This document shows positions 36,824 to 45,572 of a stretch of 64,000 nucleotides of DNA, piece after piece; the first letter of the stretch is position 1; each line of letters starts with the position of its first letter. The notes beneath the pieces are model-generated. The model saw only the letters and a list, made by a program, of their open reading frames with translations, was not told the DNA's origin and searched no databases. The stretch is taken from contig NZ_JAMZEK010000002.1 in NCBI RefSeq assembly GCF_024158035.1, forward strand, positions 980,676-1,044,675, given 5' to 3'. The position numbers were made by a program, and so were the translations under genes. The DNA is from Dyella lutea (GTDB taxonomy: Bacteria > Pseudomonadota > Gammaproteobacteria > Xanthomonadales > Rhodanobacteraceae).

Positions 36824-39208
36824 ATGAATCCCCAATCCCGCTCCGGCCTGCGCCCCCGCTCGCTGATCCTGAGTTCCGCCATCGCAGTTGCCGTGGCGGG
36901 CGTTGCCTGTGCGGCCCCGGCCGAGGTCGGCCAGCCGGTGCGGCCGTCCAATCCGCAACTGGTCACGCCACAGATCGAGCGGAAGGTCGATGCGCTGCTG
37001 GCGAAGATGACGCTGGCCGAGAAGATCGGGCAACTGGTGCAGTACAACGACCAGGGCTCGTCGGCGCCCACCGCTGCCGACGCCGACAGCGCGATCGCGG
37101 TCAATCCGGAAACCCGCGACCACGTCGATGCGCTGGAGCTGGCACGCAAGGGCGAGCTGGGATCGATGCTCAACGTGATCGGCGCGGCCAAGACCCGCCG
37201 TTTCCAGGAGGCGGCGATGCACAGCCGCCTGGGCATCCCGATCCTGTTCGGTGCCGACGTCATCCACGGTTACCGCACGATCTATCCGGTGCCGCTGGGT
37301 CTGTCCGCGTCGTGGGATCCCCAACTGGTCCAGGACGTCTCGCGCATGTCGGCGAGCGAGGCCACCACGGCCGGCGTGAAGTGGTTCTACTCGCCGATGG
37401 TCGACATCTCGCGCGATGCGCGCTGGGGACGCTCCACCGAGGGTGCGGGCGAGGATGCCTACCTCGGCTCGGCGATGGCACGCGCCTACATCCGCGGCTA
37501 CCAGGGCACCGACCTGTCCAATCCCGAGAGCGTGGCCGCCTCGGTCAAGCACTTCGCCGCCTACGGTGCCGCCGAGGCCGGTCGCGAGTACAACACCACC
37601 GACATGTCCGACATCCGCCTGCGCCAGGACTACCTGCCGCCGTACAAGGCGGCGGTCGAGGCGGGCGCCGCGACGATGATGAGCTCGTTCAACGCGCTCA
37701 ACGGCGTCCCGGCGACCGCCAACCCGTACCTGATGACCGATATCCTGCGCAAGGAATGGGGCTTCGACGGCTTCGTGGTCAGCGACTACACCGCGGTGAT
37801 GGAGCTGACCCACCACGGCATCGCGCTGGATGCGGCCACCGCCACCGAGAAGGCGCTGAAGGCCGGCGTGGAAGTGGACATGATGAGCCACTTCTACGAC
37901 ACCCAGATCCCGACCCTGCTGAAGCAGGACAGGCTCTCCATGGCCACCGTGGACGAGGCCGTGCGCCGCGTGCTGCGGGTGAAGTTCGCACTGGGCCTGT
38001 TCGAGCATCCCTATGCCCGCGGCACCGAGGTGACGCGGGCGGTCGATGCGCACCGTCCGCTGGCACGCCGTGCGGCGGAAGAATCCTTCGTGCTGCTGAA
38101 GAACGGCGGCGACGGCAAGGCGCCGGTGCTGCCGCTGTCGGCCAGTGTGAAGAAGCTGGCGCTGATCGGCCCGCTGGCCGACGACGCCAGCGAGATGCAG
38201 GGGGCCTGGGGCGGCGCGCAACACCTGCCGGACGTGGTGACGCTGCGTGGCGGGCTGGCGGCACGGATGAAGCAGCTCGGCGGCGAGCTGCTGTACGCCA
38301 AGGGCACCGACGTCCAGACCGATTCCGAGGCGGGATTCGCCGCGGCGAAGCAGGCGGCCGAGCAGGCCGACGTGGTGGTGATGGCGCTGGGCGAGTCGTC
38401 CAGCATGAGCGGCGAAGCCGGGTCGCGCGCGCACCTGGACCTGCCGGGCAACCAGCAGAAGCTGCTCGCGCAGATCGTAGCCACCGGAAAACCGGTGGTG
38501 TTGCTGGTGTTCTCCGGTCGTCCGCTGGTGCTGGACTGGGCCGACCAGCACGTGCCAGCGATCATGGAGACCTGGTTCCCCGGCACCGAAGCGGGCAACG
38601 CCGTGGCCGACGTGCTGTTCGGCGATGTCGCGCCCAGCGGCAAGCTGACCATGAGCTTTCCGCGCGCGGTGGGCCAGGAGCCGCTTTACTACAACCAGTT
38701 CCCGACCGGCCGCCCGGCCGGCGACGCCGACCTGAGCAAGCCACCGGCCGGCGACACGCGCTTCATCTCGCGCTACATCGACGTGCCGAACAGTGCGCTG
38801 TATCCGTTCGGCTGGGGTCTCACCTACACCACCTTCGCGTATTCTGGCGTGCACGTGTCGCGTGCCCGGGTGCCGCTGGCCGAGGCGAACCGTCCGGGTG
38901 CGAAGGATCTGGTGACCGTCACTGCCACGGTGAGGAATACCGGCAAGCGCGCCGGTACCGAGGTCGTGCAGTTGTACGTGCGCAACCTCGGCGCCAGCGT
39001 GGAGCAGCCGGTGCGCAGCCTCCAGGGCTTCCAACGGGTGGCGCTGAAGCCGGGCGAGTCGAAGCAGGTGACCTTCCACCTCGGCTTCCCCGAACTGAGT
39101 TTCTGGAACGTGAAGAGTCAGCAGGTGGTCGAGCCGACGCACTACACCGTGTGGGTCGGCGGCAGCTCGTTGGCGACCCAGCAGGCGGATTTCGACGTGA
39201 CGCCCTGA
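36824..39208 (+). CDS. bglX: Secreted GH3 beta-glucosidase (BglX-like)
   Basis: A 794-residue glycoside hydrolase family 3 enzyme, probably periplasmic. It starts with a signal peptide ([20 protein letters not shown]). The (beta/alpha)8 domain carries the substrate motifs [22 protein letters not shown] and [18 protein letters not shown], and the catalytic nucleophile Asp 321 in [10 protein letters not shown]. The alpha/beta sandwich domain follows ([19 protein letters not shown]), then a fibronectin-type III domain near the C-terminus ([25 protein letters not shown]). It releases glucose from beta-glucosides such as cellobiose. A LacI-type palindrome in front suggests sugar-dependent repression and a strong terminator follows. 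Confidence 0.93.
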   Translation: MNPQSRSGLRPRSLILSSAIAVAVAGVACAAPAEVGQPVRPSNPQLVTPQIERKVDALLAKMTLAEKIGQLVQYNDQGSSAPTAADADSAIAVNPETRDHVDALELARKGELGSMLNVIGAAKTRRFQEAAMHSRLGIPILFGADVIHGYRTIYPVPLGLSASWDPQLVQDVSRMSASEATTAGVKWFYSPMVDISRDARWGRSTEGAGEDAYLGSAMARAYIRGYQGTDLSNPESVAASVKHFAAYGAAEAGREYNTTDMSDIRLRQDYLPPYKAAVEAGAATMMSSFNALNGVPATANPYLMTDILRKEWGFDGFVVSDYTAVMELTHHGIALDAATATEKALKAGVEVDMMSHFYDTQIPTLLKQDRLSMATVDEAVRRVLRVKFALGLFEHPYARGTEVTRAVDAHRPLARRAAEESFVLLKNGGDGKAPVLPLSASVKKLALIGPLADDASEMQGAWGGAQHLPDVVTLRGGLAARMKQLGGELLYAKGTDVQTDSEAGFAAAKQAAEQADVVVMALGESSSMSGEAGSRAHLDLPGNQQKLLAQIVATGKPVVLLVFSGRPLVLDWADQHVPAIMETWFPGTEAGNAVADVLFGDVAPSGKLTMSFPRAVGQEPLYYNQFPTGRPAGDADLSKPPAGDTRFISRYIDVPNSALYPFGWGLTYTTFAYSGVHVSRARVPLAEANRPGAKDLVTVTATVRNTGKRAGTEVVQLYVRNLGASVEQPVRSLQGFQRVALKPGESKQVTFHLGFPELSFWNVKSQQVVEPTHYTVWVGGSSLATQQADFDVTP

Positions 39209-39229
39209 ACGCATCGCGCGATCGCAACG

Positions 39230-39259
39230 GAAAACGGCAGCCCCGCGGCTGCCGTTTTC
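39230..39259. terminator. Bidirectional intrinsic terminator
   Basis: GAAAACGGCAGCC (39230-39242), loop CCGC, then GGCTGCCGTTTTC (39247-39259). The perfect 13-bp stem ends in A-run/T-run flanks on both sides, so it can end transcription of the beta-glucosidase gene and of the converging remnant cluster. Confidence 0.9.
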
Positions 39260-39269
39260 GTTTCGGGAC

Positions 39270-39500
39270 TCAGTCCGCGTCGGCGTGCAGCCAGTCCGGT
39301 GCCGGAATCGCCTTGTGCGCGGCCGACGGGGCGGCCGACCAACGCTCGCGGATCATCCGGAAGTACGCATCGCCGTCTTCCAGCCGGTGGGCCTCCACTC
39401 GGTCGATGCTGTTGTTTCGGTAGACCAGCAGGTCCAGCGGCATGCCCACGCTGAGGTTGGAGCGCAGGGTGGAGTCCATCGAGATCAGCGCCAGCTTCGC
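39270..39500 (-). pseudogene. C-terminal remnant of a proteasome-type peptidase
   Basis: The minus strand reads [20 protein letters not shown] and on through [28 protein letters not shown] to a normal stop at 39270. This is the C-terminal end of the proteasome-like (Ntn-hydrolase) peptidase that usually closes the cluster of circularly permuted ATP-grasp, alpha-E and transglutaminase genes. The N-terminal two thirds, including the catalytic Thr, are missing. The open piece joins directly to the ATP-grasp remnant at 39500/39501, in a different frame, so no functional fusion is possible. Confidence 0.8.
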
Positions 39501-40545
39501 ACTTCAGCCGCGGCTCCTCACCGAGGTAGAAGCGCACCATCTCCGGCACGTGGATGTACACCGCCTTGTCGTCGGCGATGCCGGTGCCCAGCACGTTGGT
39601 GATGGTGAGGTTGCCGGCGCGGTTGGCGAAGTGCAGGCCCGGCACGCCGAGCATCGAATCGGGACTGAGCGCCAGCGGGTCGAGGTAGTATGTCCACTCG
39701 CACTCGCTCCAATCCCTGGGTGGTGCGCTGCTAGCAGACGCCCTTGCTCACCACGAGGCCGGCGCTCTCGACCAGGTCGATGCCCATCTCGTCGGCGAGG
39801 AAGACGTGCTCTTAATAGGCGCTGTTGTGGATGCCGGGGTGAGCAGCACGATGGTGGGCTCGCCCGGGCAATTCGGCGGCGCCACCGTGCAGCGTGTCCA
39901 GCAGCTCGTCCGGGTAGTGCGCCACCGGCGCCACCGTGTTGCGGCGGAACAGGTCCAGGAACAGCCGCAGCATCACCTCGCGGTTCTCCAGCATGTAGTA
40001 GACGCCGGAGGGGGGGGGGGGCGGCAGTCGTCCTCCGGCACGTAGTAGTCGTCCGGGCCGACGCGCACCCTGTCAATGCCGCAGATGCGCCCGTACATCC
40101 GGCCCGGCAGGTCCATCCCGCACATTTCCGGACGGAACTGGCTGTTGTGCAGCACCAGTCGCTCTGTCACGCGACCAGCGCGGATGATCTCGCAGTCGTG
40201 GTAGACGTCGTGCATGAAGGCGTCGAGCGCACACGCGCACTGCTCCAGGCCCCGCCGCAGGTTGCACCATTCGGCCTGGGCCAGCACCCGCGGGATCGGG
40301 TCGAACGGGATCAGGCGTTCGGCGTCGCCGCCCTCGGTGCAGACGGCGAAGGTGATGCCGATGCGGCGGAACCGCACCTCGGCCTCGCGACGCTTGAGCG
40401 CGGGCTGGTCCGGTGGGTGTTGCGCAGCCAGGCGTCGATCAGGGCGTACGGCGTACGTACGTCGTCGGGCCAGCCCATCTCGTCGAAAGCCGTCGCTGCA
40501 GACACCCGTGGCATCCCCTCCGAGACGGACTTCGACCGTGGCGGT
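39501..40545 (-). pseudogene. Decayed circularly permuted ATP-grasp gene
   Basis: Pieces of one protein appear in successive frames on the minus strand: FDEMGWPDDVRTPYALIDAW; REAEVRFRRIGITFAVCTEG and AERLIPFDPIPRVLAQAEWC; MYGRICGIDRVRVGPDDYYV; MLENREVMLRLFLDLFRRNT; then a stop inside [38 protein letters not shown]; and [21 protein letters not shown]. Frames change at about 40410, at a 12-G run (40010-40021), near 39880 and near 39840, with stops at about 39813 and 39735. The C-terminal third is gone. Intact homologues are circularly permuted type 2 ATP-grasp enzymes in a cluster with alpha-E, transglutaminase and proteasome-like genes. The multiple lesions argue for a true pseudogene. Confidence 0.85.
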
Positions 40546-40699
40546 CGCCGTCGGCAAAGTCGAGCAGGCGCAAGCTTACGGACGTCCAGACGGCTGATCT
40601 CCAGACATTCGCCATCCCTTGCCAGGTGCCCTGTTGATGTGGGGTAACGGGTGCCTGTACGCCCGATGCTGGCAGCGTGGCGATGTTTCTGGGTCAATT

Positions 40700-40716
40700 A
40701 TGACAATCGTTGTCAT
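40700..40716. promoter_or_regulatory. LacI-type operator-like site 1 (chitinase)
   Basis: ATGACAA-TCG-TTGTCAT is a perfect inverted repeat with a three-base centre. The half-site TGACA/TGTCA matches the second site, but the centre is one base longer. The common element resembles the operator I recall for LacI-family GlcNAc/chitin regulators (NagR/NagQ) of Xanthomonadales and Alteromonadales. Confidence 0.6.
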
Positions 40717-40911
40717 TTCAGGTTTGAAAAGGCGAGGTGATGCCGCTTCGCCGGTGCGCTGGTGGGTCGAGGCGCAGAAGTTCCGCATCGCAGCGTAAAT
40801 GTCCGAGGATTTTTAGCGTGGCCTTGCTATCCGGCATGGTGCGCCTGCACCTGTCTGCCTGGGCGACCTGGACGGATGAGGCGTCCGGTCACAGTTCGGA
40901 AAAAGTCATAT

Positions 40912-40925
40912 AGACAACGTTGTCA
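40912..40925. promoter_or_regulatory. LacI-type operator site 2 (chitinase)
   Basis: AGACAACGTTGTCA, centred on ACGT, with GACAACGTTGTC perfectly palindromic. It lies about 150 bp before the chitinase ATG and overlaps a TATAGA -10-like element, a position that fits repression. Confidence 0.7.
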
Positions 40926-41073
40926 TTTCGGGAGTACCAAGGGCGGGCAACACCTCAGACATGCGGTAGCAGCAAGGACGCGACGGCGAGCTTCCCCGTC
41001 GACCGGAGGAAGCCGGTCGTGGCATCGCCAGGTCATTCCACGCAGCGATGAATTTCAATCTGGAGGAAATCCC

Positions 41074-42669
41074 ATGCTTGTGAAGCGATCGAATTCCCTT
41101 TCCCGGCTCGCCCTCGGCGTGCTCGGCAGCCTGGGTGGCTCGGTGATCTCGGCAGGACTGCTGGCGGCCGTGCCGGTACAGCCGCTGCACGCGCAGACGG
41201 TCGCCACGTGCGCCGCCGGCTGGAGCGCCAGCACCGCCTATTCCGGTGGCGCGACGGTCAGCGAGAACGGCGTGAACTACGTGGCCAACTGGTGGACCCA
41301 GGGCGACGATCCGGCCACCCACAGCGGTGGTTCGGGTTCCGGGCAGCCGTGGACGTCGCAGGGCAGCTGCGGCGGCAGCTCTGGCGGGACGGGGGGCACC
41401 GGTGGTTCCGGCGGTTCCGGCGGTGGTTCCGGTTCGACCTGCGCCACCGCCTGGAGCGCGGGTACGGTCTACACCGGCGGCAACACCGCCAGCGAGAACG
41501 GCGTGAACTACGTGGCGAACTGGTGGACCCAGGGCGACGATCCGGCCACCCACAGTGGTCCGACGGGTTCGGCGCAGCCGTGGACATCGCAGGGCAGCTG
41601 CGATGGCTCCGGCAGTGGTGGCACCGGCGGTACGGGAGGCACCGGTGGCACGGGAGGTACCGGGGGGACTGGCGGCACGGGAGGCACGGGAGGCACGGGC
41701 GGCCCGGCACCGGGCAGCCTGCTGTTCAGTCCCTACAAGGACGTGACCATCAACCTGGACTGGAACACCAACACCATGCGCACCGCGGCAGCCACCGGCT
41801 CGCCGATCCCGGTGGTCGGTAGCGGCAGCCTGGTGTCCGACTACCTGCCCAACATTGGCGCGATCACCCTGGCATTCGCCTCGGGCGAATGCGGCAGCGA
41901 AAGCTGGGGCGGCATCCCGGCGGCGAATTTCGCCACGGCCAACATTCAGCCGCTGGCCAATGCCGGGGTCAACTACGTGGTGTCCACGGGCGGCCAGGCG
42001 GGCAGCTTCACTTGCGGGTCCCCTGCGGGCATGGCGCAGTTCATTTCCCGCTACTACACCTCGCACATGGTCGGCGTGGACTTCGACATCGAGGGCGGGC
42101 AGAACCAGTCCACCATCAACAACCTGGTCGCCGGCGCGGTCTACGCCCAGGGCCTGTACCCGAACCTGCGCTTCTCCTTCACCCTGGCGACGTTGGCGGC
42201 ATCGGACGGCAGCTACGGCGGCGTCAACAGCCTGGGCGACATGGTGGTCCGCGCGGTCATGGCGTCTTCGCTGCAGAACTACACCATCAACCTGATGGTG
42301 ATGGACTTCGGCGCGGCGAGCCCCGGCGTGTGCGTGGTCGCCAACGGCCAGTGCAACATGGGGCAGTCGGCGATCCAGGCGGTGACCAACCTCGAGCACA
42401 CCTACGGCGTGCCGGCCAGCCACATCGAGCTGACCCCGATGATCGGCACCAACGACGTGAGCAGCGAGGTCTTCACCACGGCCGACGTGGATACGATGAC
42501 CAGCTACGCGATCAACGCCGGGCTGGTTGGCGTGCACTTCTGGTCGCTGGACCGCGATACGCCGTGTTCGGGCGGCAGCACCGGCTACGCCTCGCCGGTG
42601 TGCAACTCGGTCAACGGCACCACCTCGCTGGAATACAGCAAGCGCTTCCTGTCCGACCTGGGGCGCTGA
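41074..42669 (+). CDS. Secreted GH18 chitinase with two CBM5/12 modules
   Basis: A 531-residue exported enzyme. The signal peptide runs to PVQPLHAQ (about residue 41). Two chitin-binding CBM5/12 domains follow (about 44-98 and 124-173), each with AWSxxTxYxGG, NYVANWWTQGDDPATHSG and QPWTSQGSC. They are joined by GGSGG and GGT-rich linkers. The GH18 domain (about 212-531) has the catalytic DxDxE in GVDFDIEGG (Asp 336, Asp 338, Glu 340) and late tyrosine and tryptophan motifs (NLMVMDFG; GVHFWSLDRD). It should cut chitin outside the cell and release oligomers for uptake. TGGAGGAAAT precedes the ATG. Two operator sites of the GlcNAc-regulator type and a strong terminator frame the gene. Confidence 0.93.
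   Translation: MLVKRSNSLSRLALGVLGSLGGSVISAGLLAAVPVQPLHAQTVATCAAGWSASTAYSGGATVSENGVNYVANWWTQGDDPATHSGGSGSGQPWTSQGSCGGSSGGTGGTGGSGGSGGGSGSTCATAWSAGTVYTGGNTASENGVNYVANWWTQGDDPATHSGPTGSAQPWTSQGSCDGSGSGGTGGTGGTGGTGGTGGTGGTGGTGGTGGPAPGSLLFSPYKDVTINLDWNTNTMRTAAATGSPIPVVGSGSLVSDYLPNIGAITLAFASGECGSESWGGIPAANFATANIQPLANAGVNYVVSTGGQAGSFTCGSPAGMAQFISRYYTSHMVGVDFDIEGGQNQSTINNLVAGAVYAQGLYPNLRFSFTLATLAASDGSYGGVNSLGDMVVRAVMASSLQNYTINLMVMDFGAASPGVCVVANGQCNMGQSAIQAVTNLEHTYGVPASHIELTPMIGTNDVSSEVFTTADVDTMTSYAINAGLVGVHFWSLDRDTPCSGGSTGYASPVCNSVNGTTSLEYSKRFLSDLGR
41261..41560 (+). repeat. Duplicated CBM5/12 segment and GGN-ACN-GGN linker repeat
   Basis: About 70 bases at 41261-41331 recur at 41491-41560 with only a couple of base differences, so the binding-domain duplication is recent or kept by gene conversion. 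Just beyond (41618-41703) is a run of 9-base units coding for Gly-Thr-Gly repeats, a length-variable linker. Confidence 0.8.
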
Positions 42670-42686
42670 TCCGCAGCACCGGCATT

Positions 42687-42720
42687 GCGCGGGCCCGGTG
42701 GAGGCCGGGCCCGCGCGTTT
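42687..42720 (+). terminator. Terminator of the chitinase gene
   Basis: GCGCGGGCCCGG and CCGGGCCCGCGC form a perfect 12-bp stem around a six-base loop, followed by GTTTCGCGTT. It lies 18 bases after the stop codon. Confidence 0.75.
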
Positions 42721-42801
42721 CGCGTTCGACCAAGGCCGTGTCGACACCGGGCACGCGCGCTCGCTAGCGTGGTAGACCATGCACTGTCCGCCGGCCTCCC
42801 G

Positions 42802-43749
42802 ATGACCACCCCGCAGCACCGGCACGCGCCGGATCCCGGCTTCTACGCCCTGTTGCTGGGGGCCACCTTCCTGATGGGTTCGAGTTTCATCGCCGGAAAG
42901 ATCCTGCTGTCGCAGGGCGTGCCGGCGATCCTGCTGGTCGGATGGCGGTTCCTGGTGGCGGCGCTGGCGACGCTACCGTTGCTGCTGGCCGGCAGGATGC
43001 CGCTGGCCAGGGTGCTGTGGCCTTCCGGCATGCGCGCGAGGCATGTGCCGGTGGTGGCGGCGATCGGGCTGCTGCAGACCGCCGCCGTGATGGGCCTGCT
43101 GTTCGTCGGCATGCGCACGATCCCGGCCGCGGCGGCGGCGATCCTGTTGTTCAGCAATCCGATCTGGGTGGCACTGCTGGGGCGGCTGTTCCTGCATGAG
43201 CGCCTTGGCGCAGTGCGACTCGGCGGGCTCGTGCTCGGCATGGTCGGCGTGGCGCTGGCGATCGGTCCGGGTGCGCTGTTGCAGGGCCAGCGAGCGGCCC
43301 TGGCCGGCGAGTTGTGCTGCCTGGCGTCGGCGGTGTGCTGGGCGATGGCGACAACGGTGAACAAGCGCGCGGCGTTGCCGATCGGTGGGTTGGCCTTGAA
43401 CTTCTGGCAGATGCTGGTGGGAGCGCTGGTGTTGCTGGCGCTGGCGCGTGCCAGCGGCGAACGCTGGCCGGCCGGGTTCGCCCTGCGCGATTGGGGTTGG
43501 TTCGCCTGGCTGGCGATGCCGGCCTCGGCCGGATCGTTCGGACTGTGGTTCGTGGCGCTGCGCCGGGGCGGCGCCACCCACGCCAGCGGTTGGCTGTTCC
43601 TGGCACCGCTGTTTGCGGTACTGCTGAGCTTCGTCGTGCTGCACACCACGTTGGCACCATCGCAGTGGCTGGGCGGTGCGGCGATCGCCGGCGGACTGTG
43701 GCTGGTCAACCGTGCCCCTAGAGCAGGTTCTCCACCGGCAGCAGCTTGA
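42802..43749 (+). CDS. EamA/DMT-family transporter
   Basis: A 315-residue protein with ten membrane helices in two EamA repeats (YALLLGATFLMGSSFIAGKIL and ELCCLASAVCWAMATTVNKRA). These are drug/metabolite exporters of the RhtA/YdcZ type; substrate unknown. The last 32 bases overlap the 3' end of the convergent PLD gene, an unusually long overlap that leaves no room for a separate terminator. Confidence 0.9.
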   Translation: MTTPQHRHAPDPGFYALLLGATFLMGSSFIAGKILLSQGVPAILLVGWRFLVAALATLPLLLAGRMPLARVLWPSGMRARHVPVVAAIGLLQTAAVMGLLFVGMRTIPAAAAAILLFSNPIWVALLGRLFLHERLGAVRLGGLVLGMVGVALAIGPGALLQGQRAALAGELCCLASAVCWAMATTVNKRAALPIGGLALNFWQMLVGALVLLALARASGERWPAGFALRDWGWFAWLAMPASAGSFGLWFVALRRGGATHASGWLFLAPLFAVLLSFVVLHTTLAPSQWLGGAAIAGGLWLVNRAPRAGSPPAAA

Positions 43750-45292
43750 TCAGGCCGACCTCGACCTTGCGACCGGTGGTCGCGTCCGGTTCGCTGGTCA
43801 GGTCGACCATCTTCCCGTTGTCCATGCCGCGCCAGACGAGCGACGCCTGCTGGCGCGGCTTGGCCGGGTCCAACATCACGCGCCAGGCGCGGCTCGGCGC
43901 CGTCGCCGAATCGAAGAACTGGCTCACCGCCTCAGCCAGCGGCGCGTTGTCGACGATGATACCCATCTCGGTGTTGAGCAGCTTGGAGCGCTCGTCCATG
44001 TTCATCGAACCGATGAAGGTTTCGTGCGAATCCACCACGATCGCCTTGGCATGCAGGCTCACGCCGGACGACTTGCCGGCATCCGTGGCCGGCTGCTTCG
44101 CACCCGCTTGCGGGCGCAGTTCATACAGCTCGACGCCGCCGCGCAGCAGCGGCAGGCGGTAGCGCGAGTAACCGGCATGCACGGCCGGTTCATCGGTGGA
44201 TGCCAGCGAATTGGTCAGCACCTGCACGCGCACTCCGCGCGCGGCAATGCCGGTGAGGAATGCCGTGCCGTCGTCGCCGGGGATGAAGTAGGGCGAGATC
44301 AGCCGCACATCGTGTTTCGCGCCATCCATCATCGCCTTGATGTCTGGGCCAATGCGCAGTTGCGGGTCGTCGCCGTCGGCTTCGATCTTGGCCGGCTGGT
44401 CGGCCACCAGCACCGCGTGCCCCCAGAACCACTTGCCGGGCCGGTCGCCGGATGGGCCGTGCGGAAGCTGGTCGAGCGTGGCCTGGGCATAATCGCTTTG
44501 GGCGAACTTGCGCGCGTGCTGCGCCAGCTGCTCGCGCAGCCGGGCCAGGTCGGCGGGGCCGGCGTGTTTCCCGCTGTAGGCCTTCACCGGGTAGGCCGCG
44601 TCGCAGTTCCAATAGGTATCGAAGGCCTGCGATGCCTGTCTCACAACCGGGCCGATGGCGATCAGGTCGAGGTCGCGGAAGTGGGTGTTCTGCCCGGCGT
44701 CGAAGTAGTCATCGCCGATGTTGCGCCCGCCGATCACCGCGACGCTGTTGTCCACGATGAAGGACTTGTTGTGCATGCGATGGTTGAGCCGGCTGCCGTC
44801 GAGCACGAACTGCGCAGCCTTGGCCAGTCCCGAGCGGGCCTGGGTGCCGAATGGGTTGAACAGCCGCACCTCGATGTTCGGATGGGCGTCGAGCGCGTCG
44901 AGCATGTCGATCTCGCTCCCCACGTTGATGTCGTCCAGCAGCAGCCGGACGCGCACGCCGCGGTCGGCGGCGGCGAGCAGTCGTTGCGCGACCAGCCGGC
45001 CGGTGTCGTCGTCGGCGAAGATGTAGTACTGCAGGTCGATGGTGTGCTCGGCGTGGTCGGCCAGTGCCACCCGGCTCATCAACGCATTGGTGCTGAAGGT
45101 CAGCAGGCGGAAGCCGGAGAGGTTGCCGTGCCTGGACACCTCCCGGTGCACATAGCGCGTGCTCGGAGTGTCGTGCTGCGGCGGGAGGGCGGTCGACGGA
45201 TGCTTCGCGAAATCCTTGCGCAGGGTGGCGCAGCCATCCAGCGCCAGTGCGGCGAGCAGGAGGATCGCGAGTTTCGGCAGGTTCCGACGCAT
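43718..45292 (-). CDS. Phospholipase D-family lipoprotein, cardiolipin synthase ClsC-like
   Basis: A 524-residue lipoprotein (LAILLLAALALDGCATL). Two HKD motifs are intact: RMHNKSFIVDNSVAVIGGRN (His, Lys, Asp) and SLHAKAIVVDSHETFIGSMN. The order and the spacing match ClsC/YmdC-type proteins, which transfer a phosphatidyl group between phospholipids to form cardiolipin, rather than nucleases. The lipoprotein signal suggests an envelope location. GAAGAGGT lies five bases before the ATG. E. coli ClsC works with YmdB; no such gene is adjacent. Confidence 0.88.
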   Translation of the reverse strand: MRRNLPKLAILLLAALALDGCATLRKDFAKHPSTALPPQHDTPSTRYVHREVSRHGNLSGFRLLTFSTNALMSRVALADHAEHTIDLQYYIFADDDTGRLVAQRLLAAADRGVRVRLLLDDINVGSEIDMLDALDAHPNIEVRLFNPFGTQARSGLAKAAQFVLDGSRLNHRMHNKSFIVDNSVAVIGGRNIGDDYFDAGQNTHFRDLDLIAIGPVVRQASQAFDTYWNCDAAYPVKAYSGKHAGPADLARLREQLAQHARKFAQSDYAQATLDQLPHGPSGDRPGKWFWGHAVLVADQPAKIEADGDDPQLRIGPDIKAMMDGAKHDVRLISPYFIPGDDGTAFLTGIAARGVRVQVLTNSLASTDEPAVHAGYSRYRLPLLRGGVELYELRPQAGAKQPATDAGKSSGVSLHAKAIVVDSHETFIGSMNMDERSKLLNTEMGIIVDNAPLAEAVSQFFDSATAPSRAWRVMLDPAKPRQQASLVWRGMDNGKMVDLTSEPDATTGRKVEVGLIKLLPVENLL

Positions 45293-45572
45293 GGCGTACC
45301 TCTTCGTTGCGGTCGCGCCGCATCGCGCCCGGTTCCCGTGGCGTGGCGAGCAGCTTGACAGAGCAGCTTGACGAGGCTGTCGTGAACAGGGCGCGATCCG
45401 GCGGAGCACCGGTGCAGGCCGGATCATCGCGCATTCACGGTTGTATGCGTGGCGCGGACGGTCCGGCTGTGCAGGGCGGCCCGCAACGTCGTTTCCCGGG
45501 CACGGTCTTAGGTCCATGTGCGCGTGCAGCATCTACACTGGTAGGTCCCTGATCCCCCATCCGGAGTTTTCC

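Larger units (their letters stand above)
40546..41073. other. Regulatory region of the chitinase gene
   Basis: About 530 bases without a supported gene. It holds two LacI-type operator sites (listed separately) and a strong ribosome binding site, TGGAGGAAATCCC, before the chitinase ATG. Short frames in the region have no initiation signal. A CATATAGA stretch (40908-40914) overlapping the second operator is a possible -10 box. Confidence 0.6.

Noticed and set aside
39501..39654. 170-codon minus-strand frame 39142-39654 as a real gene
   Set aside because: Its first third is the end of the ATP-grasp remnant and its remainder is the wrong frame of the proteasome-like tail; it is a chimeric open frame over a deletion.
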